A stretch of DNA of 64,000 bases from assembly GCF_004016445.2 (NCBI RefSeq), contig NZ_SADT02000003.1:201231-265230 (forward strand). Reading direction: 5' to 3'. A program made the translations under genes and the position numbers. The notes beneath the pieces are model-generated. The model worked only from the letters and a program-made list of their open reading frames with translations. It was not told where the DNA came from and did no database searches. The stretch is from Mesorhizobium sp. M2E.F.Ca.ET.219.01.1.1 (GTDB lineage: Bacteria > Pseudomonadota > Alphaproteobacteria > Rhizobiales > Rhizobiaceae). Positions 1 to 9,297 of the stretch are shown one piece after another. Numbering within the stretch: the first letter of the stretch is position 1; each line of letters opens with the position of its first letter.

Positions 1-73
1 TCGCCTCGGCGACCGAAGCCAGCGTCAGCGACATGGCAACACCCGCCAGAATGGCGGCTGCGAATTTTTTCAT
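1..73 (-). CDS. Secreted protein, N-terminal signal peptide only (partial)
   Basis: The first 24 codons of a minus-strand gene that leaves the window at base 1. The visible protein begins MKKFAAAILAGVAMSLTLAS and continues VAEA, a classical Sec signal peptide with two lysines, a hydrophobic core and an A-x-A-like end. A GGAGG ribosome site lies just upstream (about 79-84). It is divergent from a ROK regulator, an arrangement common for periplasmic sugar-binding proteins of ABC importers. That role is inference only, since no mature sequence is visible. Confidence 0.7.
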   Translation of the reverse strand, partial: MKKFAAAILAGVAMSLTLASVAEA

Positions 74-130
74 GATATCCTCCCTGCGCCCTGTATGGCG
101 CGACCCAGACTGGCCCAAAGGCCGGCATAG

Positions 131-237
131 AGGCTTTTTTTCGAGCCTCAAAAAAATAGTGATGCAGCGAAATGGTGCTGTCAACCGAGATTCTGATGGC
201 ATTTGATGGGTCCAGGCATTTTTTTCGGGGTTCGCAA
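131..237. promoter_or_regulatory. Repeated AGGC-T(7)-CG motif between divergent genes
   Basis: The intergenic space between the secreted protein and the ROK regulator carries two similar elements, AGGCTTTTTTTCG near 131-143 and AGGCATTTTTTTCGG near 214-228. The first is followed by AGCCTC, which pairs with the GAGGCT before it, and then by a run of A. Repeated sites in a divergent promoter suit a ROK-family operator. This is a positional inference and no known consensus was matched. Confidence 0.3.
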
Positions 238-342
238 TAAATAATGACATCGGCTTTGGCTTCTGCCACTATCCCTAGCGTGTCAGCGACAGGCCATGGC
301 ATCATCACAAGGCCGCGATGACCGGGGAGGACGTGCGAGACG

Positions 343-1587
343 ATGTCGGTCGGAATCCGCCACGACGATTTGCGTCGGCGCAACCGCGCCATGGTGATTT
401 CGGCCGTGCGCCGCGCCGGCCAGCCGTCCCGGACGGAAATTGCCGCCACCACCGGCCTCAGCCACTCGACCATTTCGGCGATCTCCGCCGATCTGATTCA
501 GGAGGGCATTCTCACCGAAAGCAAGGCCAGCGAGCCGACGGCATTGAAACGCGGCCGGCCGCAGATCGGCCTGGCGCTGAACCCCGAAGCCGCCGCGGTG
601 CTGACCGTGGTGCTGTCGCTGAACTTCCTGTCGGTCGCCGTCATCGACTATGCCGGCCAGGTGATCGCCGAGGAGCAGCGGCGGCTGGATACGCTTGTCA
701 TGCCGCGCGACGAGCTGATCGGCGAGTGCCTGGCGATCGTCCGGCGCCGGCTGCAGGATCCCGATCTCGACGTGAGCAGTGTCGCCCGCATCGCCATGGG
801 CATTCAAGGCATCACCGATTCCCACTCGCGCGCCATGCTGTGGTCGCCGATCACGCCGCTGACCGACATTCCGTTCGCCGACATCCTGGAGAGGGAATTC
901 GACATCCCTGCCACCATGGAGAACGACTGCAATATGATGGCGGTGGCGCTGCGATGGCGCGATCCCGAGCGCTATCGCGACAATTTCATCGCCATCCTGC
1001 TCTCGCACGGCATCGGCATGGGCCTGGTGCTGAAGGGCGAACTGTTTACCGGCACGCATTCTTCCGGCGGCGAGTTCGGCCACATGATCCATCGTCCGGG
1101 CGGCGCGCTTTGCCGCTGCGGCCGCCGCGGCTGCGTCGAGGCCTATGCCGGCAATTACGCCATCTGGCGCAGCGCCATGGGGATAAGCGAGGACGCCGCG
1201 CCGATCGACATCGGTGACGCCGACATGCGCGCCCTGGCCGCCAAGGCGCGCGAAAAGGACGGCCCCGAGCGGGTAGCATATCGGCGGGCCGGCGAAGCGC
1301 TGGGGTTCGGCCTGGGCAGCCTCTTCGCCCTTATCGATCCGGCGCCCGTCGCCATGGTCGGCGTCAGCGCGGCCGCCTTCGACCTGATCGAGCCGGCGTT
1401 GAGAGAGGCGATCGCCCAGACCGCCGGTGGCCAGCACACGAACTCGATCTCCTTCGACACCGAGCCGAACGAACTGCCGCTGATTCGCGAAGGCTGCGCC
1501 ATGCGCGCGCTGTCCTTCGTCGACCAGGAGATCTTCGCGCCGGGCGTCCAGGCGAGGTCTGGCGCAACCGGGAAAAACGTCGCCTGA
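343..1587 (+). CDS. ROK family transcriptional regulator (NagC/XylR type)
   Basis: A 414-residue protein with an N-terminal winged helix (about residues 10-65; SRTEIAATTGLSHSTISAIS is the recognition region) followed by a ROK sugar-kinase-like domain. The glycine-rich segment around GIGMGLVLKGELFTG and the Cys-rich CRCGRRGCVE motif, which binds zinc in this family, are both present. Length fits the DNA-binding ROK members (about 380-420) rather than the shorter kinases. It is divergent from a gene for an exported protein, so it probably controls a sugar uptake operon beyond the left edge. The ATG at 343 is chosen because the helix-turn-helix follows directly. Confidence 0.92.
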   Translation: MSVGIRHDDLRRRNRAMVISAVRRAGQPSRTEIAATTGLSHSTISAISADLIQEGILTESKASEPTALKRGRPQIGLALNPEAAAVLTVVLSLNFLSVAVIDYAGQVIAEEQRRLDTLVMPRDELIGECLAIVRRRLQDPDLDVSSVARIAMGIQGITDSHSRAMLWSPITPLTDIPFADILEREFDIPATMENDCNMMAVALRWRDPERYRDNFIAILLSHGIGMGLVLKGELFTGTHSSGGEFGHMIHRPGGALCRCGRRGCVEAYAGNYAIWRSAMGISEDAAPIDIGDADMRALAAKAREKDGPERVAYRRAGEALGFGLGSLFALIDPAPVAMVGVSAAAFDLIEPALREAIAQTAGGQHTNSISFDTEPNELPLIREGCAMRALSFVDQEIFAPGVQARSGATGKNVA

Positions 1588-1729
1588 CGATTAGGGTAAA
1601 ACCAATCATCTCTAAGCGACCGATTTCCGACCCAATTGGGAACCTTGAGCTGCAACGGCTTTGCGTCAAATGCTGACATCGAGACTTTCGAGTCGATATC
1701 GGACAAGCGAGTCAACCTGCTTAGCTCGC

Positions 1730-3394
1730 TTACCCGGTCGCAATCGCAGCCAACCGCGCTTCTTCGCGCGCAATCAGGGCTTGATATCGCGGATGGCCGT
1801 GCAGCGGCATCAACTCGGGCTCTCGCTTGATCCATGCGAGGAGGTGCGCTTTGGGAAGGCAAGTCTCCAACAAATCGAGAGCCCGATCTGGCTCGCCCAT
1901 TTGGGCAAAGGCGCATGCAATATTGTGGTAGTCCCTCATATCGTCCGGCTCGATCGTCAACGCCCGCGCGGCCCATTCCTCGGCGCGCTCTTTCTCTCCC
2001 AGATGGGCCAATGCGATCGCTCCCAACGATAAGGCACGCGCGTTGTCGGGGTGCAGCGCGATCTCCCTTTCGGCGCGCTCCAAAGCCCGGCGTGAAGCAA
2101 CACCCAGTTCGTCATGTCGTCCCAACAATCGATAGCAATCAGCCGCAATGAGGAGAGCCCAATGGTCTGCTTCAAGAAGCTGAGCGGCGCGCTCGCAATG
2201 CTCGATCGCGTCTTCGTAGCGGCCAAGGTAAAGGCAGGTCAGGCCAAAGTTAACTCGCACCTCAAACGAGTCCGGTTCAAGGCGTAGCGATTCCTCATGC
2301 GCCGCCAGCGCCTCATCGTTGCATCCCAGCGCGGCCAGTGCCCGCGCCCTGGCGGCATGAGCCTCGGCCAATGTCGCATCCAGCGCGAGCGCCTTTTCGG
2401 CCGCTGATAAGCCTGACTCCTCCGATCCCCCGAAATGCAGGAACGCTTGGCAGAGGGCGACCACAGCCCAGGCGCGGGCGTAATCAGGATCGATCTCCAA
2501 CGCCTGCCGGCAGAAGCGAACGGCGATCTCCAAGCTTCTCGCTCCCTGCTGCGTGAGGTAGTGCCGACCCAGGAGATAGAGCTGATAGGCCTTCGGGTCT
2601 TGCGTTGAGCGGCTCTCGATCGCCGTCTTTTCGGCCGGCAGCAGCCTGATCTTCAGCGCCACCACGATGGCCTGCGCGATTTCGTCTTGCAACGCAAAGA
2701 TGTCTTTCAGTTCGCGGTCATAGCGCTCGCCCCAGACCTGGCTGTCCTTGCTCGCGTCGATCAGCTGCGCCGTGATCCGCACCCGCCCGCCAGCCTTACG
2801 CACGCTCCCTTCGACGACATAACCGACCTTCAGCCGCTCAGCCAGCTGACCTATTTCGACGGCCTTGCCCTTGAACGTGAACGTGGTGTGGCGCGACAGC
2901 ACCTTGAGCGTGGAAACCTTCGAGAGGTCGGTGATGATGTCCTCGGTGATACCGTCGCTGAAGTATTCCTGCTCGGGGTCGCCGCTCATGTTGACGAAGG
3001 GCAGAACGGCGAGGGAGGGCCCGCCGGGAATCAGGAGTGCCGGCTTCAGTTCCGCTCCTTCCTCCTGGGGCGGGTCCCTCGTCGCGACCACTGGTCCGAC
3101 GAACCGATAGCCGCGGCGCGGGAGCGTCTCGATCCAGTGCTCGCCGCCAGGTTCTTCCCCGAACACCCGCCGGAGTGCCGCGATCTGGGCAGTCAGGTTG
3201 CTTTCTTCAACGGCGAGACCGGACCATCCGGCATCCATCAGCGCAGCCTTGGAGACGGGCGCGCCCGCTCGTTCCACCAGGACGCGCAGGAGCGCAACCG
3301 CGCGCTGTCCCAATGCAAGGGGCTCAGCATTCCGAAACACGATTCCCATCTCGGTATCGAGACGGAACGGTCCCATTCGGTGGATCGTCACCAT
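1730..3394 (-). CDS. Winged-helix / TPR regulator without a membrane segment
   Basis: A 554-residue protein. Residues 1-100 form an OmpR/CadC-like winged helix ending in the typical ETLPRRGYRFVGPV turn. Residues about 125-250 hold the SLAVLPFVNMSGDPEQEYFSDG region usually found in these proteins, which are often misnamed adenylate cyclases. The rest is TPR repeats (for example about 345-500). No transmembrane helix is seen between the DNA-binding and TPR parts, so unlike CadC it is predicted cytoplasmic. It is divergent from a DUF1127 gene, with a palindrome between them. A paralogue lies at 16650-18191. The signal it senses is unknown. Confidence 0.85.
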   Translation of the reverse strand: MVTIHRMGPFRLDTEMGIVFRNAEPLALGQRAVALLRVLVERAGAPVSKAALMDAGWSGLAVEESNLTAQIAALRRVFGEEPGGEHWIETLPRRGYRFVGPVVATRDPPQEEGAELKPALLIPGGPSLAVLPFVNMSGDPEQEYFSDGITEDIITDLSKVSTLKVLSRHTTFTFKGKAVEIGQLAERLKVGYVVEGSVRKAGGRVRITAQLIDASKDSQVWGERYDRELKDIFALQDEIAQAIVVALKIRLLPAEKTAIESRSTQDPKAYQLYLLGRHYLTQQGARSLEIAVRFCRQALEIDPDYARAWAVVALCQAFLHFGGSEESGLSAAEKALALDATLAEAHAARARALAALGCNDEALAAHEESLRLEPDSFEVRVNFGLTCLYLGRYEDAIEHCERAAQLLEADHWALLIAADCYRLLGRHDELGVASRRALERAEREIALHPDNARALSLGAIALAHLGEKERAEEWAARALTIEPDDMRDYHNIACAFAQMGEPDRALDLLETCLPKAHLLAWIKREPELMPLHGHPRYQALIAREEARLAAIATG

Positions 3395-3413
3395 GGCCCG
3401 AAATCTACCCGAC

Positions 3414-3431
3414 TTCGGAAACTTTTCCGAA
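3414..3431. promoter_or_regulatory. Inverted repeat TTCGGAA-N4-TTCCGAA
   Basis: A perfect 7-4-7 inverted repeat (TTCGGAA at 3414-3420, TTCCGAA at 3425-3431) lies 20 bases before the start of the winged-helix/TPR gene and before the divergent DUF1127 gene. The core TTCGG also occurs in phased repeats before the paralogous regulator at 18208-18234, so it may be an autoregulatory operator. Function is inferred. Confidence 0.45.
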
Positions 3432-3504
3432 CTCTTTCAGGAGCATTTCACGTCTTTCGGACGGAGAAGGCAGAGACTGTGTAAACATCTCTTGGAGGTT
3501 CGAC

Positions 3505-3762
3505 ATGACAACGAATGTGAAGTCCCCGCTGCCATACGCAAGGCCCCATAACTGGCGCCGCTGGTCCTCTGCTGGTGTCGGCCGCGTTCTCGGCAAACTG
3601 GTGGGCTGGTGCCAGGATGAGGTATTCCGGATCGCCGCGATTGACGAACTGAATAGGCTCAACGACCACTATCTCGAAGACGTGGGTATCGATCGCAGTG
3701 ACATCGGTCCGATCGTCGATGCAACGGTGAAGCGCCTGCGGGAAAGCCGGAAGAAGGCTTGA
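3505..3762 (+). CDS. DUF1127 protein
   Basis: An 85-residue protein with a strong TTGGAGG ribosome site 5 bases before the ATG. The C-terminal half carries the DUF1127 pattern, with IDELNRLNDHYLEDVGIDRS near residues 50-70, after an N-terminal extension rich in basic and aromatic residues. Small DUF1127 proteins of alphaproteobacteria have been linked to RNA turnover and to phosphate and carbon metabolism. Two shorter family members occur in this window at 33954 and 36494. It is divergent from a winged-helix/TPR regulator that may control it (inference). The longer frame running in from upstream has no supporting start signal. Confidence 0.85.
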   Translation: MTTNVKSPLPYARPHNWRRWSSAGVGRVLGKLVGWCQDEVFRIAAIDELNRLNDHYLEDVGIDRSDIGPIVDATVKRLRESRKKA

Positions 3763-3889
3763 GGCCATGCGAGCCGGGTCTCATGCATATCCCCCCTGCA
3801 TCGCCACTACTGCGGCATCGGCAACCGCCTGCTATTGAGTTCTACCCCTGGAACATGATTTCGGTCCATTGGGATGGCGGGGCTCTAGC

Positions 3890-4579
3890 CTAATCTTCCC
3901 TGATTGCATACCCCGCGCCACGGATGGTGCGGATGACGTCCGGCATGCGGCCGTTGTTGACGGCCTTGCGCAGGCGGCCGACATGCACGTCCACCGTGCG
4001 CTCGTCGATATAGATCGTCTCGCCCCAGACATTGTCGAGCAGCTGGCTGCGCGAGAACACGCGGCCTGGATGCCGCATCATGAATTCGAGCAGGCGGAAC
4101 TCGGTCGGGCCGAGCCTGATCTCGCTCTTCTTGCGGTAGACGCGATGCGATTCGCGGTCGAGCACGATGTCGCCGACCTTGAGCACGCTGGACAGCACCT
4201 CAGGCTTGGCGCGGCGCAGCAGCGCCTTGACGCGCGCCATGAATTCCGGCGTCGAGAACGGCTTGACCAGATAGTCGTCGGCGCCGGTGGACAAACCTCG
4301 AACCCGATCGCTTTCCTCGCCGCGCGCGGTCAGCATGATGATCGGCAGCCGCTCGGTCTCGGGCCGCATCCTGAGGCGCCGGCAAAGCTCGATGCCGGAG
4401 ACCGCCGGCACCATCCAGTCGAGCACGAGCAGGTCGGGCACATTTTCCTGAAGGCGGATTTCGGCCTCGTCGCCGCGGGTCACCACTTCCACCTGGTAAC
4501 CCTCGGATTCGAGGTTGTAGCGGAGCAGCACCCCCAGCGGCTCCTCGTCCTCCACCACCATGATGCGTGGCGCGATCAT
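3890..4579 (-). CDS. phoB: Phosphate regulon response regulator PhoB
   Basis: A 229-residue OmpR-family response regulator. The receiver domain (1-120) has the acidic cluster VVEDEE, the phosphorylation site Asp54 in LLVLDWMVP, and the conserved lysine in the LVKPF motif. The C-terminal winged helix (about 130-227) ends in TIRGAGYAIRED, as PhoB proteins do. It is last in the pst operon, 17 bases after phoU. The start at 4579 (MIAPRIMVVEDEE) matches the usual length; an upstream extension in the same frame would be 58 residues longer and lacks family similarity. Confidence 0.95.
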   Translation of the reverse strand: MIAPRIMVVEDEEPLGVLLRYNLESEGYQVEVVTRGDEAEIRLQENVPDLLVLDWMVPAVSGIELCRRLRMRPETERLPIIMLTARGEESDRVRGLSTGADDYLVKPFSTPEFMARVKALLRRAKPEVLSSVLKVGDIVLDRESHRVYRKKSEIRLGPTEFRLLEFMMRHPGRVFSRSQLLDNVWGETIYIDERTVDVHVGRLRKAVNNGRMPDVIRTIRGAGYAIRED

Positions 4580-4596
4580 CGGGGTAACCTTTTCCG

Positions 4597-5304
4597 TCAG
4601 GCGGCCGGCGCCGACATTGCCGTCTCGTCCTGCTTGGGACGGTTGGCGGGCAATTGCGTGCCGGTCAGCACATAATAGGCGTTCTCGGCGATGTTGGTCA
4701 CATGGTCGCCGATGCGCTCGAGATTCTTGGCGCAAAACAGAAGATGCGTGCAAGCGGTGATGTTGCGCGGGTCTTCCATCATATAGGTCAGGAGTTCGCG
4801 GAAGACGGATGTGTATTTGACGTCGATGCGTTCGTCGTCGTTGCGAAGCTTGGCCAGCGCCGTGGCGTCGCCCACCGTATATTCCTGGATCACCGCCTGG
4901 ACCTGGATCAGCACCAGCTGCGCCATGGAATCGATCGAATGCGTGAGGTCGCGCGGAGCGGTGCTGACGCCGACCGACCCGACGCGCTTGGCGATGTTCT
5001 TGGCGAGATCTCCGATGCGTTCGAGGTCGCCCGCCATGCGGATCGATCCGACCACGTGGCGAAGATCGTCCGCCATCGGCTGCCGCTTGGCGATCAGCGT
5101 GATGGCGCGGTCGTCAAGCTCGCGCTGACGCGCGTCCATGATGGCATCGTCGGAGACGACGCGCTGCGCCAGCGCATTGTCGCTTTCGAGCAAGGCCCTG
5201 GTCGAGCCGCCGACCATGGAGCCGGCGAGATCGCCCATGTCGTTGATGAGCCGGCTGATCTGCCTCAGATCTTCGTCGAAGGAGGCGACGGTATGTTCGG
5301 CCAT
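4597..5304 (-). CDS. phoU: Phosphate signalling protein PhoU
   Basis: A 235-residue protein made of two repeated three-helix bundles. The PhoU metal-binding patterns are visible: DLERIGDLAKNIAKR near residues 92-106 and a second copy, NLERIGDHVTNIAENAYY, near 193-210. It links Pst transport activity to the PhoR/PhoB pathway and represses the Pho response when phosphate is sufficient. It lies 20 bases downstream of pstB and 17 bases upstream of phoB on the same strand, consistent with one transcript. Confidence 0.95.
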   Translation of the reverse strand: MAEHTVASFDEDLRQISRLINDMGDLAGSMVGGSTRALLESDNALAQRVVSDDAIMDARQRELDDRAITLIAKRQPMADDLRHVVGSIRMAGDLERIGDLAKNIAKRVGSVGVSTAPRDLTHSIDSMAQLVLIQVQAVIQEYTVGDATALAKLRNDDERIDVKYTSVFRELLTYMMEDPRNITACTHLLFCAKNLERIGDHVTNIAENAYYVLTGTQLPANRPKQDETAMSAPAA

Positions 5305-5324
5305 GATGGTGTCCTCGTATGAGC

Positions 5325-6128
5325 TCAGCCGAAGCGGCCGGTGATGTAGTCCTGGGTGCGCTTCTCACGCGGCGAGGTGAAGATCTTCTCGGTCCGGTCG
5401 AATTCCACCAGTTCGCCCAGATACATGAACGCCGTCTGCCGCGACACGCGCGCCGCCTGCTGCATGTTGTGGGTGACGATGACGATCGTGTAGTCGGCTT
5501 GCAGTTCGTCGATCAGCTCCTCGATCTTGGCGGTCGAGAGCGGATCGAGCGCCGAGGCCGGTTCGTCGAGCAGGATGACCTCCGGCTTCACCGCGACGGT
5601 GCGGGCGATGCAAAGGCGCTGCTGCTGACCGCCGGAGAGGCTCTGGCCGCTGGCGTTGAGCTTGTCCTTGACCTCGTTCCACAGCGCCGCGCGCTTCAGC
5701 GCCGACTCGACGCGGCTGTCCATCTCGGCCTTGCTGATCTTCTCATAGAGCCTGACGCCGAAGGCGATGTTTTCATAGATCGACATCGGGAACGGCGTCG
5801 GCTTCTGGAACACCATACCGATCTTGGTCCTGAGCAGGTTGAGGTCCTGCGAGCGGTCGAGGATGTTCTTGCCGTCGAGCAGCACCTGGCCCTCGGCGGT
5901 CTGCTTCGGATAGAGCTCGTAGATGCGGTTCAAGACGCGCAGCAGCGTCGACTTCCCGCAGCCCGACGGGCCGATGAAGGCCGTCACGCTGCGCTCGGGC
6001 AGGGACAGGTTGATGTCCTTCAGCGCCTTCGACTGGCCATAGTAGAAGTTGAGGTTCTTGACCTCGATCTTGGCCTTCTCGACGGTCGTGTCGGCTACGT
6101 TCAGGTCGGTGGACAACATCGGTTTCAT
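5325..6128 (-). CDS. pstB: Phosphate ABC transporter ATPase PstB
   Basis: A 267-residue ATPase with Walker A GPSGCGKST, the signature LSGGQQQRL, Walker B VILLDEPASALD and the switch histidine in IVTHNMQQ. Length is right for PstB (about 257-275). The start at 6128 gives an ATGA overlap of four bases with the pstA stop, so translation is probably coupled. It supplies energy for high-affinity phosphate import with PstA and PstC. Confidence 0.96.
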   Translation of the reverse strand: MKPMLSTDLNVADTTVEKAKIEVKNLNFYYGQSKALKDINLSLPERSVTAFIGPSGCGKSTLLRVLNRIYELYPKQTAEGQVLLDGKNILDRSQDLNLLRTKIGMVFQKPTPFPMSIYENIAFGVRLYEKISKAEMDSRVESALKRAALWNEVKDKLNASGQSLSGGQQQRLCIARTVAVKPEVILLDEPASALDPLSTAKIEELIDELQADYTIVIVTHNMQQAARVSRQTAFMYLGELVEFDRTEKIFTSPREKRTQDYITGRFG

Positions 6129-6976
6129 CTGTCCTCTCTGCGTCCGGTCAGGCTGCGGGCGAAGATGCTCAGCCCGAGAACCGTCAGGGTGATTATGAGT
6201 GCGCCCGTCCAGGCCAGTTGCTGCCATTCCTCGTAGGGGCTGAGAGCGAACTGGAAGATGGTCACCGGCAGGCTGGCCATCGGAGCATTGAGATTGCTCG
6301 ACCAGAACTGGTTGTTGAGCGCGGTGAAGAGAAGCGGCGCCGTCTCGCCGGAGATGCGGGCGATCGCCAGCAGGATGCCGGTGACGATGCCCGACATCGC
6401 GGCGCGGTAGGCGACCGAACGGATAACCACCCAGCGCGGCGCGCCGATTGCCGTGCCCGCCTCGCGCAGCGCATTGGGCACGAGGTTCAGCATGTCCTCG
6501 GTGGTGCGAACCACCACGGGGATCACCAGGATGGACAGCGCGACGGCGCCGGCGATCGCCGAGAAATGACCCATGGGCCGCACCAGCAGCTCATAGACGA
6601 ACAGGCCGACAATGATCGAAGGGGCCGACAACAGGATGTCGTTGATGAAACGCACGATTGTCGTAAGGCGTGAAAAGCGCCCGTACTCGGCCATGTAAGT
6701 GCCGGCCAGCACGCCGATCGGCGTGCCGACGACGATGCCGATGATGGTCATGACGATGCTGCCGTAGATGGCATTGAGCAGACCGCCGGCATCGCCGGGA
6801 GGCGGCGTCATTTGCGTGAACACCGCCAGCGAGACGCCGGACAGGCCCTTGTAGATCAGCGCGCCGAGGATCAGCGCCAGCCAGGCGAGGCCAATGCCGG
6901 CGGCGACGACGCAAAGCGCCATCATCACGCCGTTCTTGCGCTTGCGGCTCCGGTGGAGAGACAGGGCTGTCGACAT
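6125..6976 (-). CDS. pstA: Phosphate ABC transporter permease PstA
   Basis: A 283-residue inner-membrane permease with about six hydrophobic segments, starting with GVMMALCVVAAGIGLAWLAL. The EAA loop is seen as EAGTAIGAPRWVVIRSV near residues 190-207. It pairs with PstC to form the phosphate channel. Its size is like the E. coli protein, not the extended form seen in some rhizobia. It starts three bases after pstC ends and overlaps pstB by four. Confidence 0.95.
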   Translation of the reverse strand: MSTALSLHRSRKRKNGVMMALCVVAAGIGLAWLALILGALIYKGLSGVSLAVFTQMTPPPGDAGGLLNAIYGSIVMTIIGIVVGTPIGVLAGTYMAEYGRFSRLTTIVRFINDILLSAPSIIVGLFVYELLVRPMGHFSAIAGAVALSILVIPVVVRTTEDMLNLVPNALREAGTAIGAPRWVVIRSVAYRAAMSGIVTGILLAIARISGETAPLLFTALNNQFWSSNLNAPMASLPVTIFQFALSPYEEWQQLAWTGALIITLTVLGLSIFARSLTGRREDR

Positions 6977-6979
6977 GGA

Positions 6980-7966
6980 TCAGGCTCCCGCACGGCGATC
7001 GATACGCAGCAGCATGTAGCGTGCGATGGCAAGGATGACGAAGGTGATGATGAACAGGATCAGGCCGAGCGCCACCAGCGAGGAGGTGTAGAGCTCGCCG
7101 TCGGCCTCGGTGAATTCGTTGGCGATGGTTGCCGAGATCGTGGTGCCGGGCGCGAACAGCGAGGCGCTGATGCGGTGCGCATTGCCGATGACGAAGGTGA
7201 CGGCCATGGTCTCGCCGAGCGCGCGGCCGAGGCCGAGCATCACGCCGCCCATGATGCCGACACGGGTATACGGGATGACCACGCGCCGCGTCACTTCCCA
7301 GGTCGTGCAGCCGATGCCGTAGGCCGATTCCTTCAGCACGGCGGGCACCGTGTCGAACACGTCCTTGGTGATCGAGGTGATGAAGGGCAGCACCATGATG
7401 GCGAGAATCAGCGAGGAGGTCAGCAGGCCGATGCCGTAGGGCGGGCCGGCAAACAGGCTGTTGAGGCCGGGGATGCCTTTGAAGACCCAGATGATGAAGG
7501 GCTGGATCGTCGTCTGCAGGAACGGCGCGAAGACGAACAGGCCCCAGATGCCATAGATGATCGAGGGAATGCCGGCGAGCAATTCGACCGCGATGCCGAT
7601 CGGGCGCCTCAGCGGGCGCGGGCACAACTCGGTCAGGAAGACGGCGATGCCGATGCCGATCGGCACGGCGATAAGAATGGCGATGGCCGACGTGACGAGC
7701 GTGCCATAGATGGGCGCCAGGGCGCCGAAATTCTCAGTGACCGGGTTCCAGGCCTCGGTCGTCAGGAAAGAAAAACCAAACTTCGACAGCGCCTGCCATG
7801 AGCCGGCAAACAACGAGATGGCGACGCCGCCGAGAATAACCAGCACGAGGATGGCGGAAAGACGCGTGGCGGAGCGGAAGATCGTATCGGTGAGGGCGAA
7901 GCGGCGCACCGTCGCTTCTCTGGTGCGCATGGAGGACGCGGTCACGGCTTCGGAAGCGGCACTCAT
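6980..7966 (-). CDS. pstC: Phosphate ABC transporter permease PstC
   Basis: A 328-residue membrane permease. The N-terminal tail (about 1-30) is hydrophilic, and the first membrane helix is about LSAILVLVILGGVAISLFAG. The coupling loop LKESAYGIGCTTWEVTRRVV is present near residues 210-230. PstC and PstA form the transmembrane channel for phosphate delivered by PstS. It lies 64 bases downstream of pstS. Confidence 0.95.
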   Translation of the reverse strand: MSAASEAVTASSMRTREATVRRFALTDTIFRSATRLSAILVLVILGGVAISLFAGSWQALSKFGFSFLTTEAWNPVTENFGALAPIYGTLVTSAIAILIAVPIGIGIAVFLTELCPRPLRRPIGIAVELLAGIPSIIYGIWGLFVFAPFLQTTIQPFIIWVFKGIPGLNSLFAGPPYGIGLLTSSLILAIMVLPFITSITKDVFDTVPAVLKESAYGIGCTTWEVTRRVVIPYTRVGIMGGVMLGLGRALGETMAVTFVIGNAHRISASLFAPGTTISATIANEFTEADGELYTSSLVALGLILFIITFVILAIARYMLLRIDRRAGA

Positions 7967-8030
7967 CTAGCCCCTCGCATTTCGAAAGAGACAGGAGGGC
8001 GCCGGAAGCGCCCTCCCTTGTTCGTCAGAA

Positions 8031-9089
8031 TTACATGCCGGAATAGAGCGGCTTGCCGTTCGCGTCGACGATGTCCTTGCCCCACATTTCCTCGACGCTC
8101 TTCACCACCGCGCCGGGCATCGGAACATAGTCCAGCTCGGCGGCCATGTCGTCGCCCTTGGCGTAGGACCAGGCGAAGAACTTGAGCGCTTCGGTCGTAG
8201 CCGCCGCGTCGTCGGGCTTCTTGTAGACGAGGATCCAGGTGGCCGACGTCATCGGCCAGGTTTCGGCGCCGGCCTGGTTGGCCAGGATCACGCCGTAGCC
8301 CGGCTGCGAGCTCCAGTCGGCACTGGCCGCCGCAGCCGAGAACGCCGCAGCGGTCGGCTCGACCTTCTTGCCGTCCTTGTTGACCAGGTCGGTATAGGTG
8401 AGCTTGTTCTGCTTGGCATAGGCATATTCGACATAGCCGATCGCGCCGCCGGTCTGCGAGACGTTGTTGGCGACGCCCTCATTGCCCTTGGCGCCGATAC
8501 CGACAGGCCATTCCACAGCCTTGTCGACGCCGACCTTCGACTTCCAGTCGGCGCTGACGTCGCCGAGATAGTAGGTGAAGTTGAAGGTGGTGCCCGAACC
8601 GTCTGAACGGTGAACCACGGCGATCGCCTGCGAAGGCAGCTTGACGTCGGGGTTGAGCTTCTTGATCGCCGGGTCATCCCAGCTCGTGATCTTGCCGAGG
8701 AAGATATCGGCCAGCGTCGGGCCGTCGAGCACCAGTTCGCCGGGCTTGACGCCTTCGAGGTTGACGACCGGAACGATGCCGCCCATCACCATCGGGAACT
8801 GCGCGAGGCCGGTGCTGTCGAGTTCGTCTCCCTTCAGCGGCGCGTCGGAAGCGCCGAAGGTCACCGTCTTGGCCTTGATCTGCTTGATGCCGCCGCCGGA
8901 GCCGATCGACTGGTAGTTGAGACCGATGCCGGTCTCCTTCTTGTAGGCGTCGGCCCACTTCGCATAGATCGGATAGGGGAAGGTGGCGCCGGCGCCGGAA
9001 ATGTCGGCAGCCATCGCGGCGGCGATGCTAAAGGTAGATGCCGCAGCCATTGCAATCGCAACGGCCGCCGAGCGGATGAAATGTCTCAT
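8031..9089 (-). CDS. pstS: Periplasmic phosphate-binding protein PstS
   Basis: A 352-residue protein with a Sec signal peptide ending at AAMAAD (about residue 28). The mature N-terminus ISGAGATFPYPIYAKWADAY and the phosphate-binding segment VHRSDGSGTTFNF are characteristic of PstS. It captures phosphate in the periplasm for PstCAB. It is the first gene of the operon and is preceded by a triple Pho box at 9167-9195, so it should be PhoB-activated in phosphate starvation. Confidence 0.96.
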   Translation of the reverse strand: MRHFIRSAAVAIAMAAASTFSIAAAMAADISGAGATFPYPIYAKWADAYKKETGIGLNYQSIGSGGGIKQIKAKTVTFGASDAPLKGDELDSTGLAQFPMVMGGIVPVVNLEGVKPGELVLDGPTLADIFLGKITSWDDPAIKKLNPDVKLPSQAIAVVHRSDGSGTTFNFTYYLGDVSADWKSKVGVDKAVEWPVGIGAKGNEGVANNVSQTGGAIGYVEYAYAKQNKLTYTDLVNKDGKKVEPTAAAFSAAAASADWSSQPGYGVILANQAGAETWPMTSATWILVYKKPDDAAATTEALKFFAWSYAKGDDMAAELDYVPMPGAVVKSVEEMWGKDIVDANGKPLYSGM

Positions 9090-9166
9090 GTGGCCTGCTC
9101 CTGTTCGGAAGATGGTCTTTCGGCACCCGTTCTATCGGCGCCCGGTGAGCGCAATAGCCCTCGATT

Positions 9167-9195
9167 ATTACAGTCGCATGACAGTTTCGTGTCAG
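9167..9195 (-). promoter_or_regulatory. Triple Pho box upstream of pstS
   Basis: On the minus strand three 7-bp units, CTGACAC, CTGTCAT and CTGTAAT, follow each other at exactly 11-bp spacing (complements at 9189-9195, 9178-9184 and 9167-9173). This matches the PhoB-binding repeat CTGTCAT-N4 known in rhizobia. It lies 78 to 106 bases before the pstS start. Confidence 0.85.
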
Positions 9196-9297
9196 CCCGG
9201 TAACGTCTGGACGAGGATGTCTGGAGAGGTCGGCGGAGGCCCCGAAGGACCGGCCGAAGTTTGCCGCGGGAATCAGCAACTTGTCTGACTTTTGAAT

